A DNA stretch of 64,000 nt from Pieris napi (Eukaryota; Arthropoda; Insecta; Lepidoptera; Pieridae), in the NCBI RefSeq assembly GCF_905475465.1, contig NC_062235.1:6458001-6522000 (forward strand), read 5' to 3'. The first letter of the stretch is position 1; every line of letters begins with the position of its first letter. Positions 22,116-33,008 of this stretch are shown piece after piece. The notes beneath the pieces were generated by a model. That model searched no databases. It was not told the origin of the DNA and saw nothing but the letters and a program-made list of their open reading frames with translations. Both the position numbers and the translations under genes were made by a program.

Positions 22116-22560
22116 AGTACACCAACCTACCCACTTGTTCCACATTTCTCCTTCTTTCACATACGGACTGTTTATGACGGAGAGAATAGTAACAGGGACA
22201 AGGAACGAGGGCAGCACTTCAGTAATGGTGCGGGAAGTTCTGCGAGAATACGCTTGGAGAAACGAAGGTAGAAAGTGAAGGGTAGAAACTGATAATGAAA
22301 GATAGAAATATTGTCGTCTAGCGACAGGAACGTCGGAGGAGACAGAGACAGGGACCAATTGTTGACAGAGCAACCAATGAGAACCTGACCCATAACTAGA
22401 AAGCACGACCTGAATTTTATCAAAAACAGGACCTGCAGATAAATAGTTGAAGATAATGACGTCAGCAATACTGACGTCTTACGTCTGACGTCTTTAATTA
22501 GTTTGTTGGCATCAGCCATTTAATTTCGACGTTAGAGTCTACATTTTACAGGCTTCTGCT
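22116..22560. other. Unassigned block with CRE-like words
   Basis: No gene recognised. Two overlapping minus-strand ORFs (97 and 115 codons) in different frames are likely chance. TGACGTCA (22457-22464), TGACGTC (22472-22478) and TGACGTC (22486-22492) form a short 14-15 bp-spaced array; TGACGTCA is the cyclic-AMP response element word. Confidence 0.45.
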
Positions 22561-22599
22561 TGGTTCGACCGCTTAATCGAACTGAGGGCCGTATTGTTT

Positions 22600-22870
22600 T
22601 TTTGAATGGACTTTCGTTGTTGTCCTCAAGGGCCTTTACAGCTCAGGTCGGGCTGTTTTTGCGAGCGTAGCTCGGTCGGTACGGGCATTTTTCCGCGACT
22701 AGCACAAGGGCGACTCGGTGGGTGAAAACTTTTTTACCCTAATCTGATTTTGACTTTTCTTTGCCACGCGAGTGGCTTTTAATTTGTCGTTAGCTATCAT
22801 GATGGATCATCCGGATCCCTTTGACATGTCGGGGCCTTCTACTGGCCTTTGTTGTAGGGAAGGGGTAATC
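22600..22870 (+). mobile_element. Probable LINE 5' region, copy 1
   Basis: A G+C-rich block with 'gcgagcgtagctcggtcgg' and 'ctagcacaagggcgactc' is repeated on the other strand at 44064-44345. An ATG at 22801 opens MDHPDPFDMSGPSTG before the similarity is lost. This could be the start of an ORF1, as expected for the 5' end of a non-LTR retrotransposon. The family is not identified. Confidence 0.5.
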
Positions 22871-23384
22871 AGCGAGGCACAGGAATTACTCCTGGTAATA
22901 AGAACAGCACCAACCAGTTCCTTTATTTATAGCAACCCGATTTTGTGATAAATAAGTTTCGTGATATTTCGTACCAAACCCAAAACGAGTGTTAAATGAT
23001 TACTTTAATATTCATTGACTTTAATTTGAAAAGGTTTAAAGTTATTATAAGTTACTTTTAATAATAATATTGCCTATGGAGTCATTATTACTATCGACCA
23101 TTGAATAGTCGTTAATTTATAGATCTAGCAACATTGACAAATCAAATAAGCCATTCGTATTAACGGTTTTGAACTAATTTTACTTTGATGTTATTAAATT
23201 ATAATGACAATAGCAGCTGCTGTCAGTGCAATTGCTCCGATTTATATACACAATAGATTATGTTTTTCCTTTGTTACTTCGGATTTTATGTAATATAGTA
23301 TTTTTTCACTTGTCGATAACTGAAACAGACACCCTCTATATACGTAGATTAATCCAATTAGTGTACTTAAACATTAAAGAGTGT
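22871..23384. other. No recognised gene
   Basis: A/T-rich; I see nothing to annotate. Confidence 0.6.
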
Positions 23385-23495
23385 ACTCCTCCCTCAAAGG
23401 CCGGCAACGCACTCACTAAAAATGTGTGTCCATGGGCTGCGATGACTGCCCTTTATGCCCGTAGGCTCATTTGCTCCCTATTAAAAAAAATAAAA
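23385..23495 (+). mobile_element. LINE 3'-end fragment
   Basis: Carries 'ggccggcaacgcactcac', then 'gtgtccatgggctgcgatga' and an A-rich tail (from about 23484). This word order occurs at the 3' end of many lepidopteran LINEs and also in the longer fragment at 31800-32065. Strongly 5'-truncated. Confidence 0.7.
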
Positions 23496-24272
23496 AATTA
23501 CTATTACAAAAAACCAGTGGGCTCCCAAGTAAAATAAATGCGAGTTTCCAAATGAATCCTTATAACATTTCATTTACCTGCACCGCTCATCTAGATGTAA
23601 TTTAATATCCTCGTTCGTTCGCAGCTATAAAATTCTTTATGCATCGAGCTGGAACTGTCTGAGAATTTCCACCCCTTAACTGTTTCATTTCGTTAACGAA
23701 ATTATTCAATTACGCTTTGGGAAATCCTCTTACCTTTGAGCTTCGCCTTAATACCAAAGAAGTATTAGATATTCAATGACTGATAGTGGGCTTTTTTTCA
23801 ATAATTGGATGACGTGATTGTTAGGCTAAGAGTTGAATAATTTATTCGTAAAAGCCAAGATAAAATATCTTTCAATGGAATAACCTTAATAACCATCTGA
23901 AAAGAACTGTTTACGATATTTCGGGTTTATTCATTTCAACAAAAGTTTCGATAGTGTAGTTAATCGATAACTCATACCAAAAATAATTAAATGTCTTGCG
24001 TCCATACGTCCGAAAACGATACGACATGTTTTCAATACAATAATCTGTCTTTACTATTTATACGGTAACTATTTCCATCCGTCGTCATAATTTGTTAGTT
24101 TGTTCATACTAAAGATAGATTGTTCACTGTTGGGTAGAATCAAACGTAATAAACATTTTTTTTTTGTAAAATTATAAGAAATTTCGCATAAGGGATTAAA
24201 ATCGTGAAAGCCTTAGAATTTAACCCCGCTAAATACTCAATTGCTACGCGTTATAATCTATTTCTTAACGAG
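23496..24272. other. No recognised gene
   Basis: A/T-rich; I see nothing to annotate. Confidence 0.6.
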
Positions 24273-24378
24273 ACCTTCTGTCGATCCGAAGTGGTGGAGG
24301 CCTGATGACCTGTAACACAGGTACTCTTACCTTTAGCAGGCATCAGTCTCACACAAACTAGCTTTTTCCCTAAACAGA
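24273..24378 (-). repeat. Dispersed repeat E, copy 2
   Basis: Inverted copy of 14512-14619. It runs from 'accttctgtcgatccgaagt' to about 'ctagctttttccctaaacag'. The right side differs slightly from copy 1 ('tttttccc' against 'aatttccc'), showing independent drift. Confidence 0.75.
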
Positions 24379-24724
24379 AGTAAGACAATTATTTATTTAT
24401 AATAGTATATATAACTGTCACTTGCTTATGTATTATTATTATTTCTTAAGCAGTCATATTTTTCAACGAAGCCACGGAAGAAGACAAGATTAAGGAATCT
24501 TGTAACGTAATATGCATTATGTTCCCATAAGGCTTAGGCTCTGCCGAAAATTGATTTAGTACACAGTAGGTATGTACGTTAGACAAAGGCCACATTTTCT
24601 TCACGTATTATTTTATTAACTGTTGACATATGAGCAGCATTATCCGTGTCACATAGTTAGTCTGATCTCATGATTGTAGGGCCTGGGACTAGTGCTAGAC
24701 AGGCTACTTCTAATTAATTTGCGA

Positions 24725-24932
24725 TATTTGTTTTAAATAAGTGTTGTTTGATGATTTGCTGTTTTAAAAGAGTACCGAGAGTTTTTTACGCCGGCTTTTT
24801 CTCTCGGCCTACCCCCTCTGTCTTCTTTGCCGATGAGTAGGGATGCCTTCAAATTTAATGACGTGGAATAAGTGATACATGTATCTTATGTTCCATAATA
24901 AACATATTTTATTTTATTTATTTTATTTTTTG
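24725..24932 (+). mobile_element. Probable non-LTR retrotransposon 3' UTR
   Basis: Contains 'agagtaccgagag', 'cgccggctttttctctcgg', 'gccgatgagtagggatgcct' and 'taatgacgtggaataagtga', then 'ataataaacatattttattt' and a TTTTA-type tail. The poly(A)-signal-like AATAAA followed by a short simple tail, together with my recollection of this sequence as a common lepidopteran repeat, supports a LINE 3' end. Confidence 0.6.
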
Positions 24933-25322
24933 TAGAATCAGATTCTATGCTTAAAAACCACGCCATAGACTGTACAAGCATTTTACATTCCTGAGGTGTT
25001 CTTAGGAACAAGTTTCGGAGTCAAATGACCCGTGGGACCATTTAGTAGGTATGACAGACGTGATATCTGTTGTTAAATGTTGAGACTTTAACAAGAAGTT
25101 CAACTTTTATCGCCTTCGTTGAAACTCAGCCCGTGTTGGAAATCCTTTGTTACTCCCACGGATTAAGATGCGTCATGTTTCCGAAATTAAGCTAAAAATT
25201 GGGGCTCCAGCCTACAGATTATACCAAAGTTTCAAATAGACAATAATAAAAACAACTTTAATTTCCTACTAAAATGAACAATAAAAATACAAACATAGGT
25301 TATATTGAATTAATATATAATT
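24933..25322. other. No recognised gene
   Basis: Nothing supported. Confidence 0.6.
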
Positions 25323-25564
25323 GACGGCTCATTGGTCTAGTGGTTAGTACCCCTGACTGCGAATCCATGGGTCTCGGGTTCGATCCCCGGCTGAGACAAG
25401 ACATCGATGTGATGAGCATTTGGTGTTGTGCTTAGGTCTTGGGTGTTTAAATATGTATTTATATGTTTATTTATTAATAATATGTAAGTATATCCGTTGC
25501 CTAGTACCCATAACACAAGCTTCACCAGCTTAGCATGGGACTAGGTCAATTGGTGTGAATTGTC
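25323..25564 (+). mobile_element. tRNA-derived SINE, type A
   Basis: Starts 'gacggctcattggtctagtg' and has box B 'gggttcgatccccggctgag'. The body includes 'gcatttggtgttgtgcttag' and 'cttcaccagcttagcatggg', and ends 'caattggtgtgaattgtc' followed by an A-rich tail. It is colinear with the minus-strand copy at 6821-7063. Confidence 0.88.
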
Positions 25565-28500
25565 AAAAAAAGAAAAAAATTACAAGTTACAGTTTTAGTA
25601 GGCCTGTAAAGAGAGCGTCTACACAAGCCTCGAGCTCAAATGTGTTCAATATTTGTTAAATTTTACTAAAATGTAGGACTGCACTCTAAATAAATAATAA
25701 AAAATTTTTTAAACCTTTTTATTTATTTAGCTTTAAAAAAACAATTTTGAGGCAATAAAACTAAGAAACATTGACTTATAACTAAGTTGATATCCGTGGC
25801 TCAGTGATCAATTGCTTGGCTTCTGCAATGTGATTAAGCTGGGAGTGAATTACTACGAAATAAAAATTTGTTTTTGAAAGAATGGAAGGAAGACCAATCT
25901 TGTCTGTAAAGAACACTACTTATGCCGGCTCCATTGTTATATACAGCTGCAGGGCGAAAAACTTACTGCAATACAAATACATAGTAGTACCATTTCAGCA
26001 TTGCCGAATAAAGGATTTGGCATTATCGATTGTTAAATCGTTCCATGTGGCGACCGTCACGTGGTACTAGAAACTATTTGACCTAGATTTTTTTACTTTG
26101 TGTTTTTCGAAAATACAAACTGAAACCGAGTTGATTGAAACGAAAATTGACTTCGGTTTATTCACATTTGAAGAATCGTCCGTGTAAAAGTTGTATGAAG
26201 TTGAATTTGACGTTTTATAATGTAGACTCTACGACTTTATAATATGAATTTCAATTTAAAAAAAAACTTCTTTAACGGATCTAATACATATATGTTTTAT
26301 CAAGATTTTTATGAAGTAATATTTTGAATGCTTGTCGTGTTTATATCGTTAAGTAAGTTAAAATTGATCACCTCAAATACATTATATTAGGTATAGGTGG
26401 TTATTTAAATAACATTTCTATCCAAGTAAAGTTGAAGAAAATATAGACATATTTATCAAGAAACTTGGTCATAACGGCCTCCCATAATATTTTATTAAAT
26501 TAATTATAGTAATGTTAATAATTTAACGTGCTACTTTCAATAAATATAAGTTTTAAAATTATCAATCTGGTCAGTCTTCAATCACCGGCTTTACAAACCC
26601 TTTAAATATTGATAGAAAATTTGGATGAACATTTATGAAAATGTTTTAGACATTAAATGTCAACGCCCGCTAGCGAAATATTTACAAAGCGGAGTCGACT
26701 CTGCATTTGCATTAAGTTTGAATAAAATCCAACATTCTACACAGACTTCCTGACATTTGGCCAAAGTTCCTTACCACGATTGTCTGCGTTTTAAACTGTA
26801 TTGAAATGATGCACTTGTTTTTACGAAACTTATAATGAGCTCTGTGGCGTTGTGGTCTTGTTATTGTAGTTATTTCGAAAAACATTTTAATCATAAGTTT
26901 ATCAAGCATATAGGACACGTATATTCTTTGACGTTTAAATTGAATGAATAAAACTCCAATAATATATCTATTGAAAAACATCAATTAAATCAAACTTTTT
27001 TTTGAGAATTGAGAATCCTTCAAAGGAACGAAAACAAAATCTATATTACTTGAACAAAACAATTGAAACGATGTAATTAATGATAGTAACTTAACATCTC
27101 ATAACCGATAACAAATGTTTGTGTATCATTATAATAATTGGAAAATGTTGACAGATTGTTCAAATAAGTAACACAAATATTTACTTTCTGCATTATCAAC
27201 GCTTACAATCTATTGAAATAATAAATTATAACGAGCATTAATTGAGTAATTATATTGCAATTCAGTTAATTAATGATGTTGTGTTGTTTTTGTATAAAAT
27301 CATATCATTCACACCTTTGACATAAACATGTGGGAAGTATAAATAAATTTCGCAAATTTGTTTTTCGTTTTTATCACATTGTCACACCATCACCGAAACT
27401 CATATTTTTCGTATTGAGAATTTAAACACATCGCTTTTATAGTAACAGTTCTATAAACTATCCTAAATAACATTTATTTATTTTCGATATAAGCGAGAAC
27501 TGCTTAAAATGATGGTCGGTTGGAAATATTTTTTGTGAAGTTTCGACATCTATAAACAGAAAAACCATTCTTTGAAATTATATTACACGAACAATGTAGC
27601 TACAATGTGCAATGTGCTAGCTGTCGGCCATTATTTTATTTACTTTGATTTCGCTAGACTGTAAATTAGATTATGACGTTTATATTCAAGCATAACTTGA
27701 CGCTATAGCTAATTTTATAATACTTATCTAATTAATAGCGATTATGATTATCATTTTATATGAATGGATATAAAAGTCAATTAAAGTTAAGAACAGCAGT
27801 CATTGGGTGGATAATCTGCCCTTCATAATGAACTCAGGGGATCAAACAGTATCGAAATAGTCTATACAGTTTCCGCCTTTTAAGGAAACGTAATTTATTT
27901 TAACTTTAATTAATCAAAGTAAGAAGTATTTCATTAAGAATTTGAGGAAGTTAAGCTTGGGTGGAAAATCTGTGAAGTGTGTTATAAAATAGGGTATGTG
28001 ATGTCGTAGGATTTGTAAAATATTATTGTTTTACAGAGACCCAATCTTGTTACTAAATTAAGTTTAAAACCTATGTTAGAAAAATGACACATATATTTTT
28101 GTCATTTAAAAATAAGGTCCGATAATGTTCTCTGAACGAGGCTTAGAGACAAGTAGTATGGACTCCGTTTTCGCACTTGGACGCACATTTGGTCCGTTGT
28201 ATGTTAAAAACGAGGTTAATCAGAGAACATCATGTGCCGAATGCTGTTGCTACTGTATTATATTGTGTACGGATGGCATTATACTCTTTTCCGTGTTGAT
28301 AGTACCGCCGAGTACAAGGATGTGGAACTTTAAATAAAGTTATTTTGACACCTAACAAATCTGCGAGCCAACACATTCGTACTGATAGTGCTCTGTGTTC
28401 CATTATTGACTTAGAAGTGGGAAAACTGAGTGTCTCCCCTATTTAAAGCATCTGGTGGAAGTGTCTTAAACGTATCTACGAAATCAAAGCTTTTTTCCAG

Positions 28501-29134
28501 TTAGTACATAGTAATAAAATTATTTATATGATTTGTACTGATTTAAAGCTTGAGCGTATAGGCTGCTAGTAACATTAAAGATTTGATATAGGTAGTACAT
28601 TGTTGTTAAATTACTAAGGTCCCCATTGACCTTCAATGATGCGTCATAAAAGAGTTTTATGTTAGCAGATGGGGTGCGATCGAACACAAACCCGCCGTTA
28701 TAAATATGAGACTACTTTATTACGTCATAACCTCGGAATTGCTTGCGGGGTAAAAAATTAGGTCAAACGAAACGCGACAATTTTAAACATTATCGACTTA
28801 AAGCTGTGTTCCCGAATTACTTAGGCGTAATGCAAGGTCGCGTTGTTTAAAGCGCTTATACTCTGCTATATGAAATGGGTTTGTTAGGAAAAAAATGGTA
28901 ATATATACAGTTAATAAGTATTGGATGCTGTTTTATTCAATAGTATTACGGAAGACTTTACTAGTTAATATACAAATCGTGCTTTATACTAATTATATGT
29001 TTTTATCTTGAAGTTAGGAAGCTATCTTGAAGCGTAAGGAATTTAAAAGAAAATATGTGATATGTAATGATTGTAGGCTTCTGTTAATTATTGCTAAATG
29101 ATTATATAATTATTCGTTGATATGTGTTTTTTTA
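25565..29134. other. Long stretch without recognised features
   Basis: The longest unannotated interval. ORFs are at most 90 codons (26712-26984 minus) and none shows a known domain. Composition is uniformly A/T-rich with no TIR, tail or repeat shared within the window. It may be ordinary intergenic or intronic DNA. Confidence 0.55.
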
Positions 29135-29425
29135 GCAGTGTTGGCCTAGTGGCTTCAGCTTGCGATTCTCATACCTGAGGTCGTAGGTTCGATCCCCGTC
29201 TGTGCACCAATGGACTTTCTATGTGCGCATTTAACATTTGCTCGAACGGTGAAGGAACACATCGTGAGTAAACCGACATGTCTTAGACCCAAAAAGTCGA
29301 CGGCATGTGTCAAGCACAGAAGACTAATCACCTTCTTGCCTATTAGATTTATCATGATCATTTTGATCATGAAACAGATTCAGAAATCTGAGGCCAAGAC
29401 TTAAAGAGGTTGTAGCGCCACTGAT
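29135..29425 (+). mobile_element. tRNA-derived SINE, type B
   Basis: Head 'gcagtgttggcctagtggct' with box B 'ggttcgatccccgtctgtgc'. The body has 'gtctatgtgcgcattt'-like and 'gtcttagacccaaaaag' words, then the palindrome TCATGATCATTTTGATCATG and the 3' end 'gaggttgtagcgccactg'. It is the best-preserved type B copy and opposite in strand to 15821-16107. Confidence 0.88.
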
Positions 29426-31799
29426 TTTTTAAATATTTTTTATGTGTTTTTTGTGTTTTGGACTTTAAATATATTATGTTGAAATAAAAGGACTATTATA
29501 ATAGAAAGCTTAACACGCGAAGCCGTGATTTCATTTTTCAAAGTCTAGTTTACGTAGAGTTGAATAACCGGATTTTAGCAAAATATGAATACCGGATTTC
29601 CGCGTCAAAAACTATTTTTGAATAGATTTATCGGTAAACAAACTGTTGACTGTTGTCTGTGTTTTGATTTATTATTGAAACAGTGAAAATTCCATTAGAG
29701 TTTCCTTTGTTATTTTGTCTTTTTGGGTCTTTCTTTATGGCTTGACGCTTTTGTTGTAATGGGGTAGACCTCGTTGCAATTGAATTGTGGATTTTGTATT
29801 ATGATAATAGCTTTTAAAACATGACATTTTATACATATGTATGTGCGGATAATTTACGACGTCTCATACCAGGAACATAAGGTTTACCTTTATTTATAAT
29901 TGTACCTTTAAATAGCTATTGAATATTTAAACAATTTTTTTTTACAAATTGTACTATTTTATTGGTTTTATTATTATTGTAGTATTTATAGGTATTAGTT
30001 TAGTATATCATCGCAAAAACCGTACAACTAGATTTCTTGATTAATAACAAGATAAGGTTATATAAAGATTATTTTAAATTGAAAAATCTACTTTATTATA
30101 ATGTTAAGGAAGACCCATTAGTGGTTATCTCAAAAAAGCATAATTTAAGACAAAGTTAACAAGAGATATTCAACGGCCTCCGGATCTAGGACGAGCATTG
30201 TTCGTATCCTCTGTAAATAGATTGAATCAAAGACACTTTGAAAAATGAAGGCACAAAGTCTTTGTAGGCGGCAATAGGGACGAGACAATGAGATTGACTT
30301 CGAGTTAGAAAATGTACAATTTTGCTCGGATTCCTTTTGATATGGCAGAACTTACAAGTGCTATATTTATTTTTAAATTACTGAACTGAAGTAGCACTTT
30401 TTGCTAAACATGACATTAAAATTCCCTGTTACGCAATGACGCTTTCGTCGTTAAATTTTAGTTAATTTTAACCTTTAAATCGATGTAACTAAAAACTACA
30501 GTTTATAGACGAAGTCGCGAGAACGTATTGTTAATACGAAAAAAGGTTTTGATCAGCCAGTTGTTCTGAACAAAATGTAGATCGCTCTATAACAATAACA
30601 TAAAGTATCGTACAGAGAAAATCGAAGCGTTTGAAAGCTTTGCATACATATTAACAACTGCACTGCGGAGCTTTTCTTATATATTTATATAAAATGTTAT
30701 CAGTTTCGCATTTTACGACTAAACTACATAAAGGTTACTGCCCTGAAAGGACGTACAAAAATTAAATACATTTTTGGCAGCAGCCCCATGCCACCCTGAA
30801 TATTGTACGCATGCACTAATTGAATTTGAAATTCGAAAACGCGAATGTCAAATGTTTTTTACATAAAATTGGGCAATGTTAACAAGAAGCTTTAAAAAAG
30901 AAACAGGATACTGTATATTTTGATCTCATAGATGTGCAAAGAGGCTGATATTTGTAAAGGGAATATAATGGCAAATAAGAATTTTTTGGTAAACCTCAAA
31001 AGTTACGATAGGAGATATTCCAATTCATTAAAACATTTTGCTGTCTGGGTAATTTCAAAGCTTAGGGAATGGCTGAATAAAAATTTCTTTTTGGTGTTTC
31101 TTCATTTATTTTAACAGAAATTCTTTTAATCGAGTTAATTAACTCTTTTCATTGCTGAGTCATCAGCTCGATATTGAACTTTTAGCTTAGGAAGTATAGG
31201 AATTATATATAGTATTTTTACAAATCACACACTGGCGTTCTTTGGCTGTTAAATCAAGTAGGATTCTTTGTAAATTAATAACATTTATTAACATATACAT
31301 TATACATAACGTATAGTTATGTGTGTGTATTAATCTAATTTAATATTGGTATTAAATGGATACTTTCATGTTTTGTAAAATCGAAAATGTGAAAATCTAT
31401 AATCTGATTATGATAACATAAATATATATATAAATGATTGAATTACAAAAAATACGATATAGTTCGAAATAATATGATTTACGCGTGAATCAAAGTCGGT
31501 AACGAAGTTGTACTTTTAGTGAACTAACGTTTTTGACGTGTTTGCAGTACCAGGAATAGAATAACATTTTCCCCTACAATATGTTTGTAGATTCGAGTAT
31601 CCCTGGAGACACATTTACAGGCACAACGGATGAGATCTCGATGTTGCTTCTATATAATAATATTTTTTATGCGCTACAGTTTATTTAGATACATTACGAA
31701 ACCTATTTGGTACCCTAGGAGTAAGTTTCCGTATTATGGATACTATTTTTAATGGAGTTAAAGATAGGTAATTCAATATGAGCATGGCAAAGTAAATTT
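29426..31799. other. No recognised gene
   Basis: Nothing supported; ORFs are short and A/T-driven. Confidence 0.55.
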
Positions 31800-32065
31800 C
31801 GTCGTTCGTAAGAAACGTCGTTCCACAACTGAGCGATTCTTAAGGCAATTTCTGCCGCGAATTACCACTATGTGGAACCAGCTGCTCACTGAAGTATTTC
31901 CGAACCAATTCGACTTAGGGTCCTTCAAGAAAAGAGCGTACCGATTCTTAAAAGAACGGCAGCGCGCTTGCGAGCCTTCTGGTAGTGCGGGTGTCCATGG
32001 GCAGCGGTATCACACACAGTGAGCCTCCTGCCCGTCTGGCCTGCTTCCTGTAACATAAAAAAAAA
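31800..32065 (+). mobile_element. LINE 3' end with C-terminal RT protein remnant
   Basis: An uninterrupted reading frame of about 68 codons runs from 31819 to a TGA at 32021-32023. It includes ERFLRQFLPRITTMWNQLL, FPNQFDLGSFKKRAYRFLKE and RQRACEPSGSAGVHG. This is the C-terminus found in Jockey/CR1-like LINE polyproteins of Lepidoptera. It is followed by the usual 3' UTR words ('gtgagcctcctgcccgtctg') and an A-rich tail near 32057. Upstream RT sequence is absent (5' truncation). The open frame suggests a moderately young insertion. Confidence 0.8.
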
Positions 32066-32205
32066 TATCTGGTGTATGATATGCAAAATAGCTAGAGCTA
32101 CTTTGCCGAGAAAGACTCAAAATGAAACAGCGGCTAGTCTATGCTGTTCCGGACAGTTGTAAGCTTGACACATGACTTTAATTTAGTTTTTTATTGCAAG
32201 TGAGA

Positions 32206-33008
32206 GCTGATTTACACAGGGTCAGTAACTGACTACAAATTCGAGGCAAGTCAGTGCTGACCCGAAAAAAACCCTGTGTAAACTGATTTGAAGTCAGTAC
32301 AGTGGCTTGAAGTCAGCGCTGACTTGAATATTCGGACACGAATATTTTAAAGTCAGTTGGCGCCCCCCGCCACCCGCGCACCCCCACGCCAGCCAAATAA
32401 ACCCCGTGTAAACAGACAAGTCAGTGCGTGGTTAGTCACTGTCGCTGCGTTGTAGAGTGACCACGTTTTTTTCGCTGGCGATAAAAATTAAGCTTAGCGA
32501 AGACGAAACCTTAAAATTGGTGCAATTATATGGCGAAAACGAGTGCCTTTGGCATATTAAATCCCTAAATTACCGCAATAAAGAAATGCGGTCAACAGCG
32601 TTGCAAAATATGGCTCAACAAATGCAAATCGAAGGGCTCACTTCTACTGAAGTAAAAAATAAAATTAAAGCCATAAGGGCTACATATTATTTAGAGCTCG
32701 ACAAGATACAAAAATCCACCAGATCTGGCGCTAGTGGGAACGTATATGTCCCAAAAGTCAAGTGGTTTCAAGAACTGGACGTCTTTATAATAAATGCTAT
32801 TGTAAATAAATAAATAAATTTTTCAACAAATAATTAAATCGTCGTGTCCGTTGTTTTCGCGAATTCATTTTTCCCACTGACTTCACAAACGTGTGCTCAT
32901 CGTGAGAAACGCACCACTACTACTTACTTCATGTAAACAGTTAAAGTCAGTCGCGGCGCCGACATTGGCGCTGCGACTGACTTGTCTACTTACCCTGTGT
33001 AAATCAGC
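32206..33008 (+). mobile_element. TIR DNA element carrying a MADF-type ORF
   Basis: Inverted terminal repeats of at least 17 bp (GCTGATTTACACAGGGT at 32206-32222 and its exact complement at 32992-33008) enclose 803 bp. Subterminal regions are full of AAGTCAG/CTGACTT words and extra copies of the CCCTGTGTAAAC end motif (32271, 32402). I found no clear target duplication. PIF/Harbinger and related elements encode a Myb/MADF-like DNA-binding protein beside their transposase. Here only the MADF-like ORF is present, so the element cannot move on its own. Confidence 0.7.
32457..32813 (+). CDS. MADF/Myb-like DNA-binding protein ORF inside the TIR element
   Basis: About 118 codons are open to a TAA at 32811-32813. 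The core resembles a MADF domain: LVQLYGENECLWHIKSLNYR, then ALQNMAQQM, TSTEVKNKIKAIRATYYLEL and KVKWFQELDVFI. The conserved tryptophans and the LYxxxxxLW, YYxEL and WF motifs are in place. MADF proteins bind DNA through a three-helix bundle. In transposons this type of protein is thought to bind the element's ends or guide the transposase. There is no good ATG: the open frame starts at a GTG after a stop at 32433, and the first internal ATG (32587) would cut the domain. The true start is lost or lies in an upstream exon, so the ORF is probably a remnant. Confidence 0.65.
   Translation: MTTFFSLAIKIKLSEDETLKLVQLYGENECLWHIKSLNYRNKEMRSTALQNMAQQMQIEGLTSTEVKNKIKAIRATYYLELDKIQKSTRSGASGNVYVPKVKWFQELDVFIINAIVNK

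Noticed and set aside
22113..22519. Two overlapping minus-strand ORFs (97 and 115 codons)
   Set aside because: Different frames over the same bases, no domain, no splice or start signals; probably chance in a G+C-richer block.
29135..29210. tRNA-like sequence
   Set aside because: Same reason: part of a multicopy type B SINE.
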